Assembly: GCA_964036045.1 (NCBI GenBank)
Contig: OZ038387.1
Span: 20,413,348 to 20,477,347 of the forward strand
Origin: Eutreptiella sp. 'Long Island Sound 2002'
Lineage: Eukaryota; Euglenozoa; Euglenophyceae; Eutreptiales; Eutreptiaceae
Direction of reading: 5' to 3'
DNA length: 64,000 nucleotides
Shown: in pieces, positions 43,816 through 53,948 of the stretch
Layout: every line of letters begins with the position of its first letter
Numbering within the stretch: the stretch's first letter is position 1
The notes under the pieces: generated by a model
What the model saw: the letters and a program-made list of their open reading frames with translations, nothing else
Databases searched by the model: none
Told to the model about the DNA's origin: nothing
Made by a program: the position numbers and the translations under genes

Positions 43816-45199
43816 TACCCCCCCCCCCCCCGTGCCCAAGAACCACCTTGCGCAAGAACCAACCCCTGGTTCCGCGGTCAAATTCTCACATCACTTTTTT
43901 TACCAGGGTAGTGGGTTTTTCATGTTTCTGGTGGATGTAGGACAGCTATTCAGGTGTGCAGGACATCATTTCATGTGTGTTACTATGGGTCCCCCCATCA
44001 GGGGGGACCCTATCAGTCACTCACAGGCTCATGTTTGCTTTTGCACCACCTCTTCCATTCCTTGTTCTGTACCACAGACGTTCCCATGTACACTGCCGGT
44101 GAGTCTGTCTTCTATCGGCGATCTGATGGCTCTCTTGTTCCAGCCACTGTGTTGGGTCCTGGTGCCCAGTCTGAGACAGTGCAGATTGAGTACAAACGCA
44201 ATGAGCGTCTGGTGAGGCACCCAGCTGCTTTAATTGCCAACCTCTCGCGTCCCATTCCCACGATCCCCGATTCTCCGGAATGGGACAGTGCACCAAGTCG
44301 GTCCCCATCCCCACCCCCAAGGACACGACCAATGGAACGATCTGCCAAACGACGCCCACGGCATTCTGCGCCCCCCAGTGTGCGGTTTGAAGCTATCGCA
44401 GCTTGAAGATGTTGCGTTTTTTGCAGAGCAACACCCAATGAACGTCGATTTTTCTGGGCACGCAGCCCAGAATGACTGTGACTCCGATTCCTGCATGGAC
44501 ACTGGAACAGACACAGATTCAGATTCAGACTCAGATGCAGATTCTTCCAGTGACTCGGGGTCGGACGTTGGGGATGTCTTTGACTCTGATGACAGTTCTG
44601 ACTCTGACGGGGCAGGTGATGGTGCTTCTGCGAATGACCAGTGTGTGGATATCATCTGGGCAAAGGCAGCCAGGGGTGTCTGGGGCTTGGCACATGTGTT
44701 CAACAACAAGCTGTTTTTCACAAGGGACATCATGGATGATGATGCAGTCCCCATGCATTTTAATGTCCCAGACCCCAAGCCTAAGCCTAAGCCGAAGCCA
44801 GCTCCAAAGGCGAGTGTAGCACCGAAGCCTGGCCCCAAGGGGCAGCACAGACAGGAATTCAGGATGGTGTATCACAGGAAGAAGGGTTTCACGTCTCAGC
44901 CAGTTGAACAGTAGATCATCCCATGCACGTTGGAAGGCACACTACAGCCCAGTCAGCTGCGATTCACTCCTTTGGTGTTCATTTGTCAACGTGGTTAAGT
45001 GTGGGAAAGGAGAGGGCACGCATGTCCCGGCGCAACGCGCCGGAAAATTTTTTTTCCGCGGTACGGGGTTGCCCACGGCTGTGCGCAAGAACTAACCCCT
45101 GGTTCCGCGGTCAAATTTAGGGGGAAAAGTGTGCGCAAGAACCAACCCCTGGTTCCGCGGTCAAACATTGCTGGTTCTTGGGCACGGGGGGGGGGGGGT
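43816..45199 (+). mobile_element. C-tract TIR element, 1.38 kb, most complete gene-carrying copy
   Basis: The left end is TA, C14, GTGCCCAAGAACCA. The right end is TGGTTCTTGGGCAC, G13, TA: 14 bp in perfect inversion plus the homopolymers. Inside each end lie further GCGCAAGAACCAACCCCTGG and TTCCGCGGTCAAA blocks, one on the left (43850-43885) and two on the right (45070-45115, 45130-45165). All three point the same way, so the subterminal zone is itself repeated. The interior holds a leader with a GGGTCCCCCC palindrome and the gene at 44086-44914. Confidence 0.75.
44086..44914 (+). CDS. Unidentified two-domain protein carried by the element (ARGVWG family)
   Basis: After CTTGTTCTGTACCACAG, ATG 44086 starts MYTAGESVFYRRSDGSLVPA, then TVLGPGAQSETVQIEYKRN and VRHPAALI, the Tudor/Agenet-like segment (residues 1-50). 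A Pro/Arg/Ser-rich linker follows and this frame stops at 44406. The frame open from 44234 takes over: KLSQLEDVAFFAEQHPMN, an acidic Asp/Ser stretch of about 50 residues, then the C-terminal motif DIIWAKAARGVWGLAHVFNN, KLFFTRDI, (KP) repeats and EFRMVYHRKKGFTSQPVEQ with TAG at 44912-44914. The junction near 44380-44420 needs a small intron or a frameshift; neither is proven. The domain order suggests a chromatin- or RNA-associated factor, but no enzyme motif is seen. It does not look like a transposase. Confidence 0.55.
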
Positions 45200-46249
45200 A
45201 CAATTGGTTCGCTGATGGGGATGTGGGTTTGAGCTTTGGCAACCCCGGGGTACATGCGCCCTCTGAGGGGCGTGTACGTGCCGGAGGCCCCTGTCATCAA
45301 TGCTATGCTCTGCAATTAAGCCCCATTCCTTGGGCCGTCAGCTGCTCCTATACGAACGTGAGGAGGACAGTGAGTGCCACTCCCTCAAACGGCTGGTCCC
45401 TTAGGGCCCATGCCGTATTTTCAATCAAATTGTGTGTTGGGGTCACGGTGCCGGTGCAGAAGGCCGTCATGACGCTAGGAAACGCTAGGTTTTGTTTTGC
45501 ATCCCATTTCAGTCTTGTTCCATGGTGACAGAGGCATCGTCCATTGTAGGATTGCTGTGTCCTAGTGTGCCACTCGGTTCCCATCTCGCAGTTTCGAATG
45601 ATGATTTAGCGACTTTGGGTTTGCTGCAGTGTTTGCTGTTGGCCACCTTACCGAGAGCACCTTGCCCGCACTGGTTCCTCCACAGCCTACTGCACACGAA
45701 ACGGGTTATGGGGTACGGGCAGAGGATCATGTGGTGTGCATTTGCTACACTAATGATTGCTGCTGTTGAATGCCCTCCCCTTGTGCGACCGACCGCCGTT
45801 TTACGTATTGGGCCTGTGCTCTTGAAGCACGGCCTCAGGCAGTTTACTGATGTGCACATGCCTGACCTTTCAACGTCCTTGTCCATAAGGTTGATTGCGT
45901 TCGTCTTTCCTTCCTGTGCTGCTCCCTGGGATGACTCCTGGGATGCCAGTCTTTGGTGTGCCTGCAATCCCACCCACCCGCGTTGCAAGAACAACGCCCT
46001 TGTCAGATCAACAGTACCCCCCACCCCCTTGATTGGTACCTGGGGGGGGGGGGGGGGGGTTGCAGGGGAACCGTCACTTTGACTTTTCCAATTTTAATTG
46101 GAGGGTTGGATGTTGAGTTTCTCTGTGTGTGGTTGGACAAGGTCGTATTATTGGTCCATTGCTGTGTACTTGACATTTCTTGCACCCAAGGCACTACACT
46201 GTACTCTGTATCATGCAGAACACTTAGTTTTTCACAATTTCAGCCACGG
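45200..46249. other. Anonymous; solo C-tract end at 46017-46080
   Basis: GTACCCCCCACCCCCTTG, then GGTACCT, G18, TTGCAGGGGAACCGTCAC looks like a left end of the C-tract type; no partner right end was found. A 196-codon plus frame (45492-46082) and a 171-codon minus frame (45509-46024) overlap without domains. Confidence 0.4.
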
Positions 46250-46786
46250 ATGTCGATCATATTGGCACTGTTGTCAATTTCCAATGTTCAGGGGGCAGAT
46301 TTGTGCTTGCCAAGAAAGATTCTGGGCCCCTCAGAGCGTGGTGCTGATTACCGGTCCATTACATATGAGTGCTCTGGTACTGTGGTGACACATGACTGTG
46401 CCCCCATAGCACGGATATCTCTCATCCATGTCCAAACACCCCCACGGCCTACCCCAGCTCCCTCAACTGCCAACCGGTTGGAGAGAGGCAGCCTGGGAAG
46501 AAGACGATGCAGTGACCCCCCCCCCTCCCCTGTCCCCTCCCCTCCTGCTGATGAACCAGAGGCTGTGTGGCTCACTGGTGGATCTAGCCCCCCCAAAAAG
46601 GCGCGGTCTCCCACTTTGGCCGACAATGCACTGGTTGTGCAGTGCTTGGAAAAGCCTTGCAAAGCAGCATTGTAAAGCTCGGATGTTGGCCAATTGGCCA
46701 AGCCATTCAGGCGGACCCGTACCCCGGCTGAAAAGCTGGCCTTCAATGTGAAAGATTTCCTTGACTATGCCTTGAGGAAGCGTTAG
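46250..46786 (+). pseudogene. ARGVWG-family N-domain copy, frameshifted
   Basis: After TTTCACAATTTCAG, ATG 46250 opens a frame to 46674. KILGPSERGADYRSITYECS and GTVVTHDCAPIARISLI align with TVLGPGAQSETVQIEYKRN and VRHPAALIANL. A second frame over the first 100 bp (GGRFVLAKKDSGP) better fits the start of the domain, so a frameshift lies near 46330. A Pro-rich linker with KKARSPT follows. A different frame at 46688-46786 ends TPAEKLAFNVKDFLDYALRK with TAG. The W.K.ARGVWG motif is not found, so the C-terminal half is different or lost. Confidence 0.45.
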
Positions 46787-47150
46787 TGCGCACGGCGCAC
46801 GCAAAGCAACTTTATGGGCGATTTCTGATTCCTACCCCTGTTTTTGGGGTGGATTCTACCCCTGGGATGGGTGAGTGGGTGGGTGGGTGGGATGGGGCAA
46901 TTTGGGATGGTCTCTCCTCCTGGACTTGCCCCTTTCCGGTTGGGGATATGGATCGGCCCTTTTGCCTCACCTATTGTCCCCCAATTTGCCCGTTTGCCCT
47001 GTAAAATGTGTTTTGGGGCTGCAAGGTGCATGCATCTATGTGTATTTTGAAACAGGCACTCAGCTAGGTACAAGGTGATACGTTGAGTGTGTCTGCTGCG
47101 GAGCATTAGCTTTTGCCCCTCGTGTTCTAAGACCTCTTTTGCTATTTGTC
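46787..47150. other. No gene; GGTGGGTGGG tract
   Basis: GAGTGGGTGGGTGGGTGGGA at 46871 is a G4-type tract. Nothing else is recognised. Confidence 0.4.
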
Positions 47151-47429
47151 ATGGAGTTGAGCATTGGGGACAGGGTGTTCTACACCAGCCCTACTAGGCT
47201 TCAGGTACCCGCGAAGGTGGTTGGCTTTTTGCATGATGGGCATGTGGGACTGGAGTATGATCAAGGTTGTGTGCGGGTCGTCAATCGTCGATGCTCAATC
47301 TCCTTTGGTATCCCCAGTCTCGAGTCTCCACCACCATCCCCATCAATTCCCGCAATTGAAGTCCCTCCGGAAGTTCCTTTGGATCCCCTTGTTCATGGAA
47401 GCCCCGTTTGCGGTCACTCCCCAATATGA
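47151..47429 (+). CDS. ARGVWG-family N-domain copy, best preserved start
   Basis: ATG 47151 gives MELSIGDRVFYTSPTRLQVP, AKVVGFLHDGHVGLEYDQG and VVNRRCSI, then a Pro/Ser-rich linker (LESPPPSPSIP), ending at TGA 47427-47429. The pattern GD.V.Y......VPA.V.G.......L.Y......V is that of the other family N-domains and of Tudor/Agenet-like barrels. 92 codons without interruption. The C-terminal half may lie in another exon, but I find no W.K.ARGVWG string in the next 2 kb. C15/G7 tracts follow at 47576-47600. Confidence 0.5.
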   Translation: MELSIGDRVFYTSPTRLQVPAKVVGFLHDGHVGLEYDQGCVRVVNRRCSISFGIPSLESPPPSPSIPAIEVPPEVPLDPLVHGSPVCGHSPI

Positions 47430-47770
47430 ATGTCATCACATTCCCCAGCCCGAGGCTTCATTGGGTAATGGTGAACTTGGGGACTGAATGTGGGAAAGTC
47501 ATAATAAAAGTAGCACACAGGGCAGACACTCCCCCCTTGACTATGACTTGCTTTGTGCCACGGGTGTGTTGTGCCCCCCCCCCCCCCATCTTGGGGGGGA
47601 GGTCACTTCAACTGAGTGCCCAAGAGGGTGTGGGGATACCGTCGCGGGGAGTTGGGGCTCCAAAAAAAAAGGACCTCCACTGCTGCTTCTCCCCACAGAG
47701 AAAGACTCAGGGCACTAGGAAACAAAGCCAGCCCTCGGGGACATATGCATGAGGCACTCGATACTCCCAA

Positions 47771-48507
47771 GGGGGGCGCCTCAAGCGCAGTGCAACTATT
47801 TGGGCGTCTGGCCGTACTAGAGACCCATACTTTGAGATACTAGGGGCCCCTAGGGGCATCATGGTGACCCCTAGCGGAGGTTTTGACTTCTGATTTGGTC
47901 CCCCTTTGTTTGGGGACCCCCGAGAATGCAGGGGTGACGTAGCATTTCCGCCCTCTTTTGGGCCCCAACCTTCCGGTGCTATTGAGGAAAGTAAAGGGAC
48001 ATTACATGGATTATGAGATTGGCTCCATGGATGGTGCATACAAGGGGCGCCTCCATGTGGCATGGCCATTTATCGGTCGAAACACGTTGACCGAGCGGCA
48101 AAAGGAGTACAATGATGTTCATGGTTTCTATAGGGCACGCATTGAGCACTTGTTTGCACGCATGTGGCACTGGGGCATCGTAAGGAACATATGGAGGGGA
48201 TCCGGTACGGAGTTGCATGAGTACGTGTGTGTACTCTTGCATTTGCAGCAATTTTTGATTCGAAGACCGGTGGAACAGAAAAACAGTTCTGTGTTCTTGA
48301 GGGTGGCGACCAATGCACTGTTCATGGCTTTTCCAGTTGTGCATGATGTGTGTTATGTGAAGGGAAGGTAGTTTGCAGCTTTCTTGAGCTAGGGCAGTTT
48401 GGGTCACCTAATTCTAAGGGTGTTTCCAAGGGGTTTGCTTGGGGGCTCTTCGGGGGGAACATAGTCTAAAAGTAGCGCGCAGTGCGCGCGCAGTGCAAAG
48501 ACTCCCC
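47771..48507 (+). mobile_element. PIF/Harbinger-like element, copy 2, with transposase remnant
   Basis: The left end is GGGGGGCGCCTCAAGCGCAGTGC. The right end is GCGCGCAGTGCAAAGACTCCCCC, with AAG on both outer sides as a possible 3-bp duplication. The first 110 bp (CTATTTGGGCGTCTGGCCGT ...) and the last 250 bp match copies 1 and 3. It is the only one of the three with an evident transposase frame. Confidence 0.65.
47958..48371 (+). pseudogene. DDE_4/Harbinger transposase C-terminal part
   Basis: The frame 47958-48371 encodes YEIGSMDGAYKGRLHVAWPF, then TERQKEYNDVHGFYRARIEH, LFARMWHWGIVRNIW and a helical tail. R.RIEHLF.R...W.I matches the third-acid block of IS5/Harbinger DDE transposases, in which the Glu in RIE completes the catalytic triad; DGAYKG lies where the second Asp block is expected. 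The N-terminal half with the first Asp is missing. The frame has no good ATG start, so the piece is a 5'-truncated remnant, yet 130 codons are uninterrupted. Confidence 0.6.
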
Positions 48508-49176
48508 CAAGGCCACCGTGACAGCCTCCGGTTGGGATGCATGTGTTATCTTTGCAGGTCTGTTTCACTATAGTTCCTTGGGGTCTTTCAGTGTTCTTCT
48601 GGGATTCCTTGCTGTGTGCGGTCTTCACTTTCTTTTTGAACAGGCGACAAATTCGAGCCTTTTCCTATTGATGGATGGTTCAAAAGAGTGCCGAAATTAT
48701 TCTGTGTCAATGTTTATTGTCCAATACCCATGTTCAGTGTGGTTTGAGTCATGCAAGGTATAATTGGGTTGATGGACAATTTCAAGACACAGCCTAGTGT
48801 GTGTGCATGATTTCAGCCGAACTCTAAGTACACGTGTGTTTTGGCTCTCGGACCATCTCAGTGGCCCATACAACCCTGCAAGCGTGGCCCATGCAAGGCA
48901 ATGAAACGTAGGGGTAGAGGTACAACAACGGGGTGATCTCTAGGCACCAGCAAACCATGATCACTCCCTTCCGGTTCGGGGATCAGCTTGGCAGCATGTG
49001 CCATGACACGTGACCTCTTTCCTTGGACAATCAGAGGTCCCCACTCCAAGGGGTTTAGGGTAGGGGTCCAGCACAAGGTGCACGTGGTTCAACACGGCAT
49101 GCCCACATCATGAACACTTGGCGATTCATGCTAGATCGCCAGCGGCCAACCAGCAGACCCTTGGTTGCTGACCTTG
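48508..49176. other. No gene recognised
   Basis: A plus frame of 93 codons (48482-48763) is open. No domain or repeat is seen. Confidence 0.35.
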
Positions 49177-49879
49177 AGGGGGGGACTTAAGCGCAGTGCG
49201 CGTGCAGTGCAGCTATTTGGGCATCTCGCCGTACTAGAAACCCACACTTTGTGGTACTAGGGGCATCATTATTGTTTGATAACTCGTACTTTGGTGCTTC
49301 TTTTGCATCCGATATGGCATTTTTGGATTTTCACCCATTTTCCCCCATTTTCACCTATTTTCACTTGCGGCATGTTCTATTCTCTAGGTTGATTTCTCCC
49401 CACTATGGCAGCCCTCAATGTGGGAACTGTGCATCAGCCTCTCTTGACTTGCATCCTGCATGGGATGCAATTGTCAAGGTAAAGATCAACATGCAGATGA
49501 CAAGCGTGCAAATGAAGATTAACCATTAGACAAAGAGCAGCTCAATAATCTGAGGATGCATGGTGGGCAAATGTGCATCGTGTGTAGTCTTACTTGAATC
49601 GTGTTGTTGCCGAGATTCGATGGGTAGGAAGACTTCCCTTTGTCCCTCGTGACATTGGCGGGTGTTCTTCTTTGGAATCCTAAAGGGCTTCAAAGATTCA
49701 AGGGACATTATTTCATGGCATCTCATGGGAAGGGAAGGTAGTACGCAACCGTCTTGAGCTAGGGTAGCTGAGATGGCCTAATTTTGAGGGTATTTGGAAG
49801 GGGTCAGTAAGGGGGTGCTGCACAGGGGAATCTAGTCTAAAAGTAGTGCGATGTGCGAACGTAGTGCAAGGATTCCCCC
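49177..49879. mobile_element. PIF/Harbinger-like element, copy 3, non-autonomous
   Basis: The left end is GGGGGGGACTTAAGCGCAGTGC, then GCGTGCAGTGCAGCTATTTGGG; the right end is AGTGCGATGTGCGAACGTAGTGCAAGGATTCCCCC. The right end has lost the GCGCGC word seen in copies 1 and 2. The interior resembles copy 1 (TATGGCATTTTTGGATTTTCACCCATTTTC) rather than copy 2 and has no transposase frame. Confidence 0.6.
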
Positions 49880-50639
49880 TACACTTGGCAGCCCGTTGAC
49901 CTTCAGAAAGTCCGATCTTACCTCCAAACAGCATGTGTCTCCTGAAGAAATGGCAAGCACGCATGACCTAATCCACTGCATGACGCCCAAGCCTCTGCAG
50001 TAGCAGAAGCAACGGCTGACTGTCCAAGGCCCCGTTTAGAAAATAGATAAATTCAGTGCAGACAACAGGGGCACAAATGGTGGGTACCGCCATTTGCCTC
50101 AACTGCACTCCTCGCCCCCCTCCCACCCCTGAGGTATGTGTCTACACTCCGGAGTGGATGCATCAGTTGTGGATGGCTCATGCATGGCTGTTGAGCTGTG
50201 TTTATTTTCAAGCGCTGTTTGCAGTCCTGTACTCTGGTACATTGATGTACCAGCACCCCTCCTGCTTGCGCAAGCGGCTCATGGTCCAAACAATCCTGAG
50301 TGTTCTGTCTGTCAAATTTTGAACCATGAGGTTTGCTGTTCTGTGCGCTGATTGGAATAGAGATGGGTGTGTTGGCTGTTGTGGCATGCTTTGCTGGTGG
50401 GGAGTGGTTTTGGTTGCTCTGCTGGACACCTGGGTTGCCGTTGTCTGCGCATGGGGAGGGGCGTGTATCCTTCACCATTTGTTTGTATCGTTGATGCTAC
50501 AGCAGTTTTGCAGTCAGGCACATGACGCCCCCCCCCCCTATGGGAATCCCCGCCACCGCCCACGCCCGATGGGAGGCTGCCACCCCACCCGTTGCTTGCC
50601 TTTGCCCGAGCCGCCGCTCCGCTTGATCCGGTTCTGGCG
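49880..50639. other. No gene recognised
   Basis: Overlapping frames of 88-153 codons on both strands from 50053 to 50787; none carries a domain. Confidence 0.35.
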
Positions 50640-50710
50640 GCTCGGGCAGTGGGGTTCGAACCTGGGACCAGCGCCGCTGGAATCCAGGGTGCTTCCACTG
50701 AAGCACGGGG
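50640..50710 (-). ncRNA. tRNA-like sequence with B box (tRNA relic or SINE head)
   Basis: On the minus strand TGCTTCAGTGGAAGCA resembles an A box/D-arm and GGTTCGAACCC is a perfect B box about 45 nt downstream. The T stem and acceptor stem do not pair well, so a functional tRNA is unlikely. No further copies were seen in the window. Confidence 0.35.
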
Positions 50711-51324
50711 CACCTCACCAGAAATATGATCCCATAAGCACACAGCCACATGGCACACATGCATCTGCAACGCATTCCGATTTCTGAGTCTTGATGTATG
50801 TTACTCCCTTCACTCTTTGAAACTAAACAGCGACAGACGGGGTAAGGCCGAATGAGTGCCATGCTTTGCAGCCCAGTCAGCTCGCATGTGACACAGTGAA
50901 TGCAGTCCACATTTATGGACGACTGCTTTATATTGATCCAGGTTGTTCGCTAGAGTCGGCAGCAAAGGACAAGCACACAAGTGACCCACGGAGCTAACCG
51001 CAACGCCTCGCTGTATTTTACATAGTGGAGCACCCCAACCAAGAAGGGGACACGTGCATTGATTGGATTTCGCAGTACTGCTGGACTAATGGCTGGAATT
51101 GTCTATGGCGGGGACATTCAGTCTATCAGAACCGACCATTGATCCCCTATGGGAATCCCAGAATCCCCTGTGTGCCCCATACAGTGGCCTGTACAGTGAG
51201 TTCTCGGAACAATAACACAAAAATAGGCAATATGACGCACCCATTTGTCTCTCTTTCCTGCCTTCCCGTATGTCCTTGACCCAACCATGCTGTGCAATGT
51301 ATGCGTGATTTTTTCTCTTTGGTG
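50711..51324. other. Anonymous; repeat shared with 38.2 kb
   Basis: 51084-51140 (CTGGACTAATGGCTGG ... GGGGACATTCA ... GAACCGACCATTG) matches 38179-38238. Nothing else is recognised. Confidence 0.5.
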
Positions 51325-51606
51325 GAGGCAGATCGTTGCATCTGGAAGGTGCAGATGGGTGGGCTGTTTGAGCATCGTTTGTTCATCAGGGTCACAGAGC
51401 TTTAGAGCAAACTGCAAAACTGGGCCCAAGATGTTGAGCTCGTGCCTGGTGTCAAACCTTTGCTTGACATGATTTGACAGCCCCCACTGTGGGAGGCATG
51501 AACAGTTTGAAATGTGTTCCACAAAGTTGCTTCTGTGATTGCCAAACGTAAGGACAAACAGCTGTCGTTTTTTGATGAGCTGCCCACCCCCCTCCACACG
51601 TGGATC
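51325..51606 (+). pseudogene. Remnant of the KDKQLSFFDEL gene family
   Basis: Coding-like strings in changing frames: LVEADRCIWKVQMGGLFEHR, LFIRVTEL-stop-SKLQNWAQDVELVPG and, from 51514, VFHKVASVIAKRKDKQLSFF then DEL. The last aligns with KKVSKVIQKYKDTQLPFFDQL at 42.6 kb. Stops and shifts make it non-functional. Family unknown. Confidence 0.4.
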
Positions 51607-53004
51607 CCTTTGTCTGCATCATGTTCTTTTATCTCCCCCACTCCCCATGTTCCCTTATCCTCCCCCTGTGTGTAACTAGAAAAGACCATCTTATGGATAT
51701 TCTGTTTGCATTTTGCCACCACAATGAAGAATTTGAAAGAACTCAGTGCATCTATAGCATAATTCACCCAACCACGCAAATGCACCCCATGGTAGCAAGG
51801 CATTCGGAAATGGACAGATGGTTTGCTGCATTATTTTAAACCTCGCTGTTTGTGCAGTATTTCAATGAGTTTGCCCCCCCCCCCCCCATGGTTGCTTTCC
51901 CCCCACCCGACATCACCCCTACCCACTCACCCCATGATATCGGGGCTCTCACGGCATTTGGGATCCCAATCAGCCGATGGCATCGGTGGGGTTATAGGAA
52001 GGAGGATGGGACCGCGGCTACAAAGCCTACAGATGGTGTGGTTTTTGCCGGTGTTAATCTTCTTGCAACTCCACATAGGGAGAAATGGCAGTGCCAGCTA
52101 CCCATGCCTATACAAGAGAGCATGTGTGAAGGAGATATTCACCGTAAATGGAGATGGCACATTACCTAGGGAGGGTAACAACACATTTTTGTTGTTAATT
52201 CATACCACTAGGAAATGGTACGTTCCCTAGTATTTGGTATGCCAAGGAGCGGTCATGCGTTTTCAGCACCCTTGCCACTAGCAGGCGTCTAGACATAGGG
52301 TCATTTTGGCTTGTTTGCCTATGGTGATGGCACTTTGCAATTTTTGATGGGATGTACCCCAGTGTTTATGGGGATATCCCAAGTGCGGCAAGTTGTGTGC
52401 TTTCTGCTAAAAGCCGCACAGCTTTCCTTGTGTGGTTCTTTGTGTATGTGGGGGCATTTAATGGATGTGTTGTGACTGTATATGTGGTGTTCTCATGGCG
52501 TGTTGTGCATCTTGCTTGTGCTTCTCAATGCCCCAACTGTGGATGACATTGTTGATTGTACATCTAGGCAGGAGAAAATAGCACTTCAGGTGGAAGGGCG
52601 GACGGGTTCTCGAGCAGGTCCAACCACAAGGTGTTGCGCACCCCCCATACCAATCTGACACACTCCGTGTGTTTCAGGTCTGTCATGTGGTTGGCCCCCT
52701 TCCAGTTGTGATTTTGACCTGTTGGTACATTTCTAGGGGCGCTGGTTAAGGTATTGTTGTCCCGTCTAAGTGGCACCTTCCCTAGGAGTGGGTCCCACCG
52801 TTGCCGTGGAATTTGCAGCACAGGAGGAAGGTGATAAGGGAGCATGGGGGGAGGAGGCGGTAAGGGAATATGGGGGGGGGGGGGGTAGGGAGGGTTCCCC
52901 ATCCATGACAATTTTCAACACCCTCCCTGCTTTGCCTCAACCCATATCCACACCAAGCAATCCACAAATTGAGTGGCCCCTTGAGTTGAGCTCGGAAGTA
53001 GGGT
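51607..53004. other. Anonymous; possible minus-strand fragment 52564-52842
   Basis: A minus frame ends GQNHNWKGANHMTDLKHTEC, VRLVWGVRNTLWLDLLENPS with natural composition but no known domain; its start is Pro-rich and repeat-driven. G14 lies at 52872-52885. Confidence 0.3.
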
Positions 53005-53223
53005 TCTTGTGCACCACTGCCGGTAGCCAAAGGGCAATGTACCCTTGTTAGATGGTTTGACCCAAGTGCCAATTCAGATTTGAGTTCTAGTTCTAGTTTT
53101 GGTTCTAGTTGTAGTGGAAGTTCTACTTCGAGCTCAAGTTCTACTTCTGAACCGCAACCCAAACCGCAACCCCAACCTACACTTGCGAAACCCAAACCCA
53201 AACCCAAACCCAAGTGGAGATAG
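53005..53223 (+). CDS. Unidentified C-terminal fragment: WFDPSANSD, Ser-rich, KP repeats
   Basis: One frame from about 53005 to TAG 53221-53223 gives CAPLPVAKGQCTLVRWFDPS, a Ser/Gly stretch of about 25 residues and then PQPKPQPQP...KPKPKPKPKW. The Ser-rich and KP-rich tail resembles the linker plus KP block of the 44-kb gene, but the ARGVWG motif is absent. It follows no clear start and may be a last exon. Confidence 0.3.
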   Translation, partial: SCAPLPVAKGQCTLVRWFDPSANSDLSSSSSFGSSCSGSSTSSSSSTSEPQPKPQPQPTLAKPKPKPKPKWR

Positions 53224-53948
53224 TTACTACAAAAGTAACACGCACCGGGCAAACTTTCCCCGGGGGAACATTGGGAGGGGGTGAAGGGAACATGGGAGGG
53301 CAAGGATAAGGGAATATGGGTGGTTGCCAAAAGCGGTACTTAATCGCTGAACTTTGCCCTCGCGGCACCTAGCACATTCAGAATTGGCCTCTTTGATCAA
53401 AAAAAAATATGGGTGGTTGCCATTTCCCAGGTCCCCCCCGCGTTGCCACCGTTTTCCTTATTTCCACGTTGTTCTTAAGCTGAGGGGGGCATTGTCAGGG
53501 GCGGTACAAGGGCTTTTGATCATGTGCCCGGACACCCTTTGAGACATATATAGCCCTCGCAAATACACAAACACAAACACAAGTAAGAAACAGCGGGGAA
53601 CTCATCATTGGGACATGATTTGATGGTTGCAAGTGGCCCATCGCACATTGTCCGCAGAGCAAAAAAAAGAAGTAAACTACGAACGGGTGGCTCGGATTGG
53701 CAAGAGGAGAAACACACCAGCTGGCTGAGCATGGGAAACAGTGCATTGCACATGTGGGACCCATGTTTGTACTTTATGCACTACTCTTTGATTTGGGCTC
53801 TAGCCCCAGAGCTCACTTCAAACTTGGCTTGCCTCAACAAAACACACACACACACACCAGATGGCTCATCGGCCCAAAGAGAGTAAATGTCTAGTAGCGT
53901 AGGTTGAGTGAATTTTGTAGTCTGCACATAAGGGGTGTATATTTGTAT
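53224..53948. other. Anonymous; ATATGGGTGGTTGCC direct repeat
   Basis: ATATGGGTGGTTGCC occurs at 53315 and 53408, with GGGAATATGGGGGG also at 52865. No gene is recognised. Confidence 0.45.

Noticed and set aside
50640-50710. Functional tRNA gene
   Set aside because: The B box is perfect but acceptor and T stems do not pair, so only a tRNA-like call is kept.
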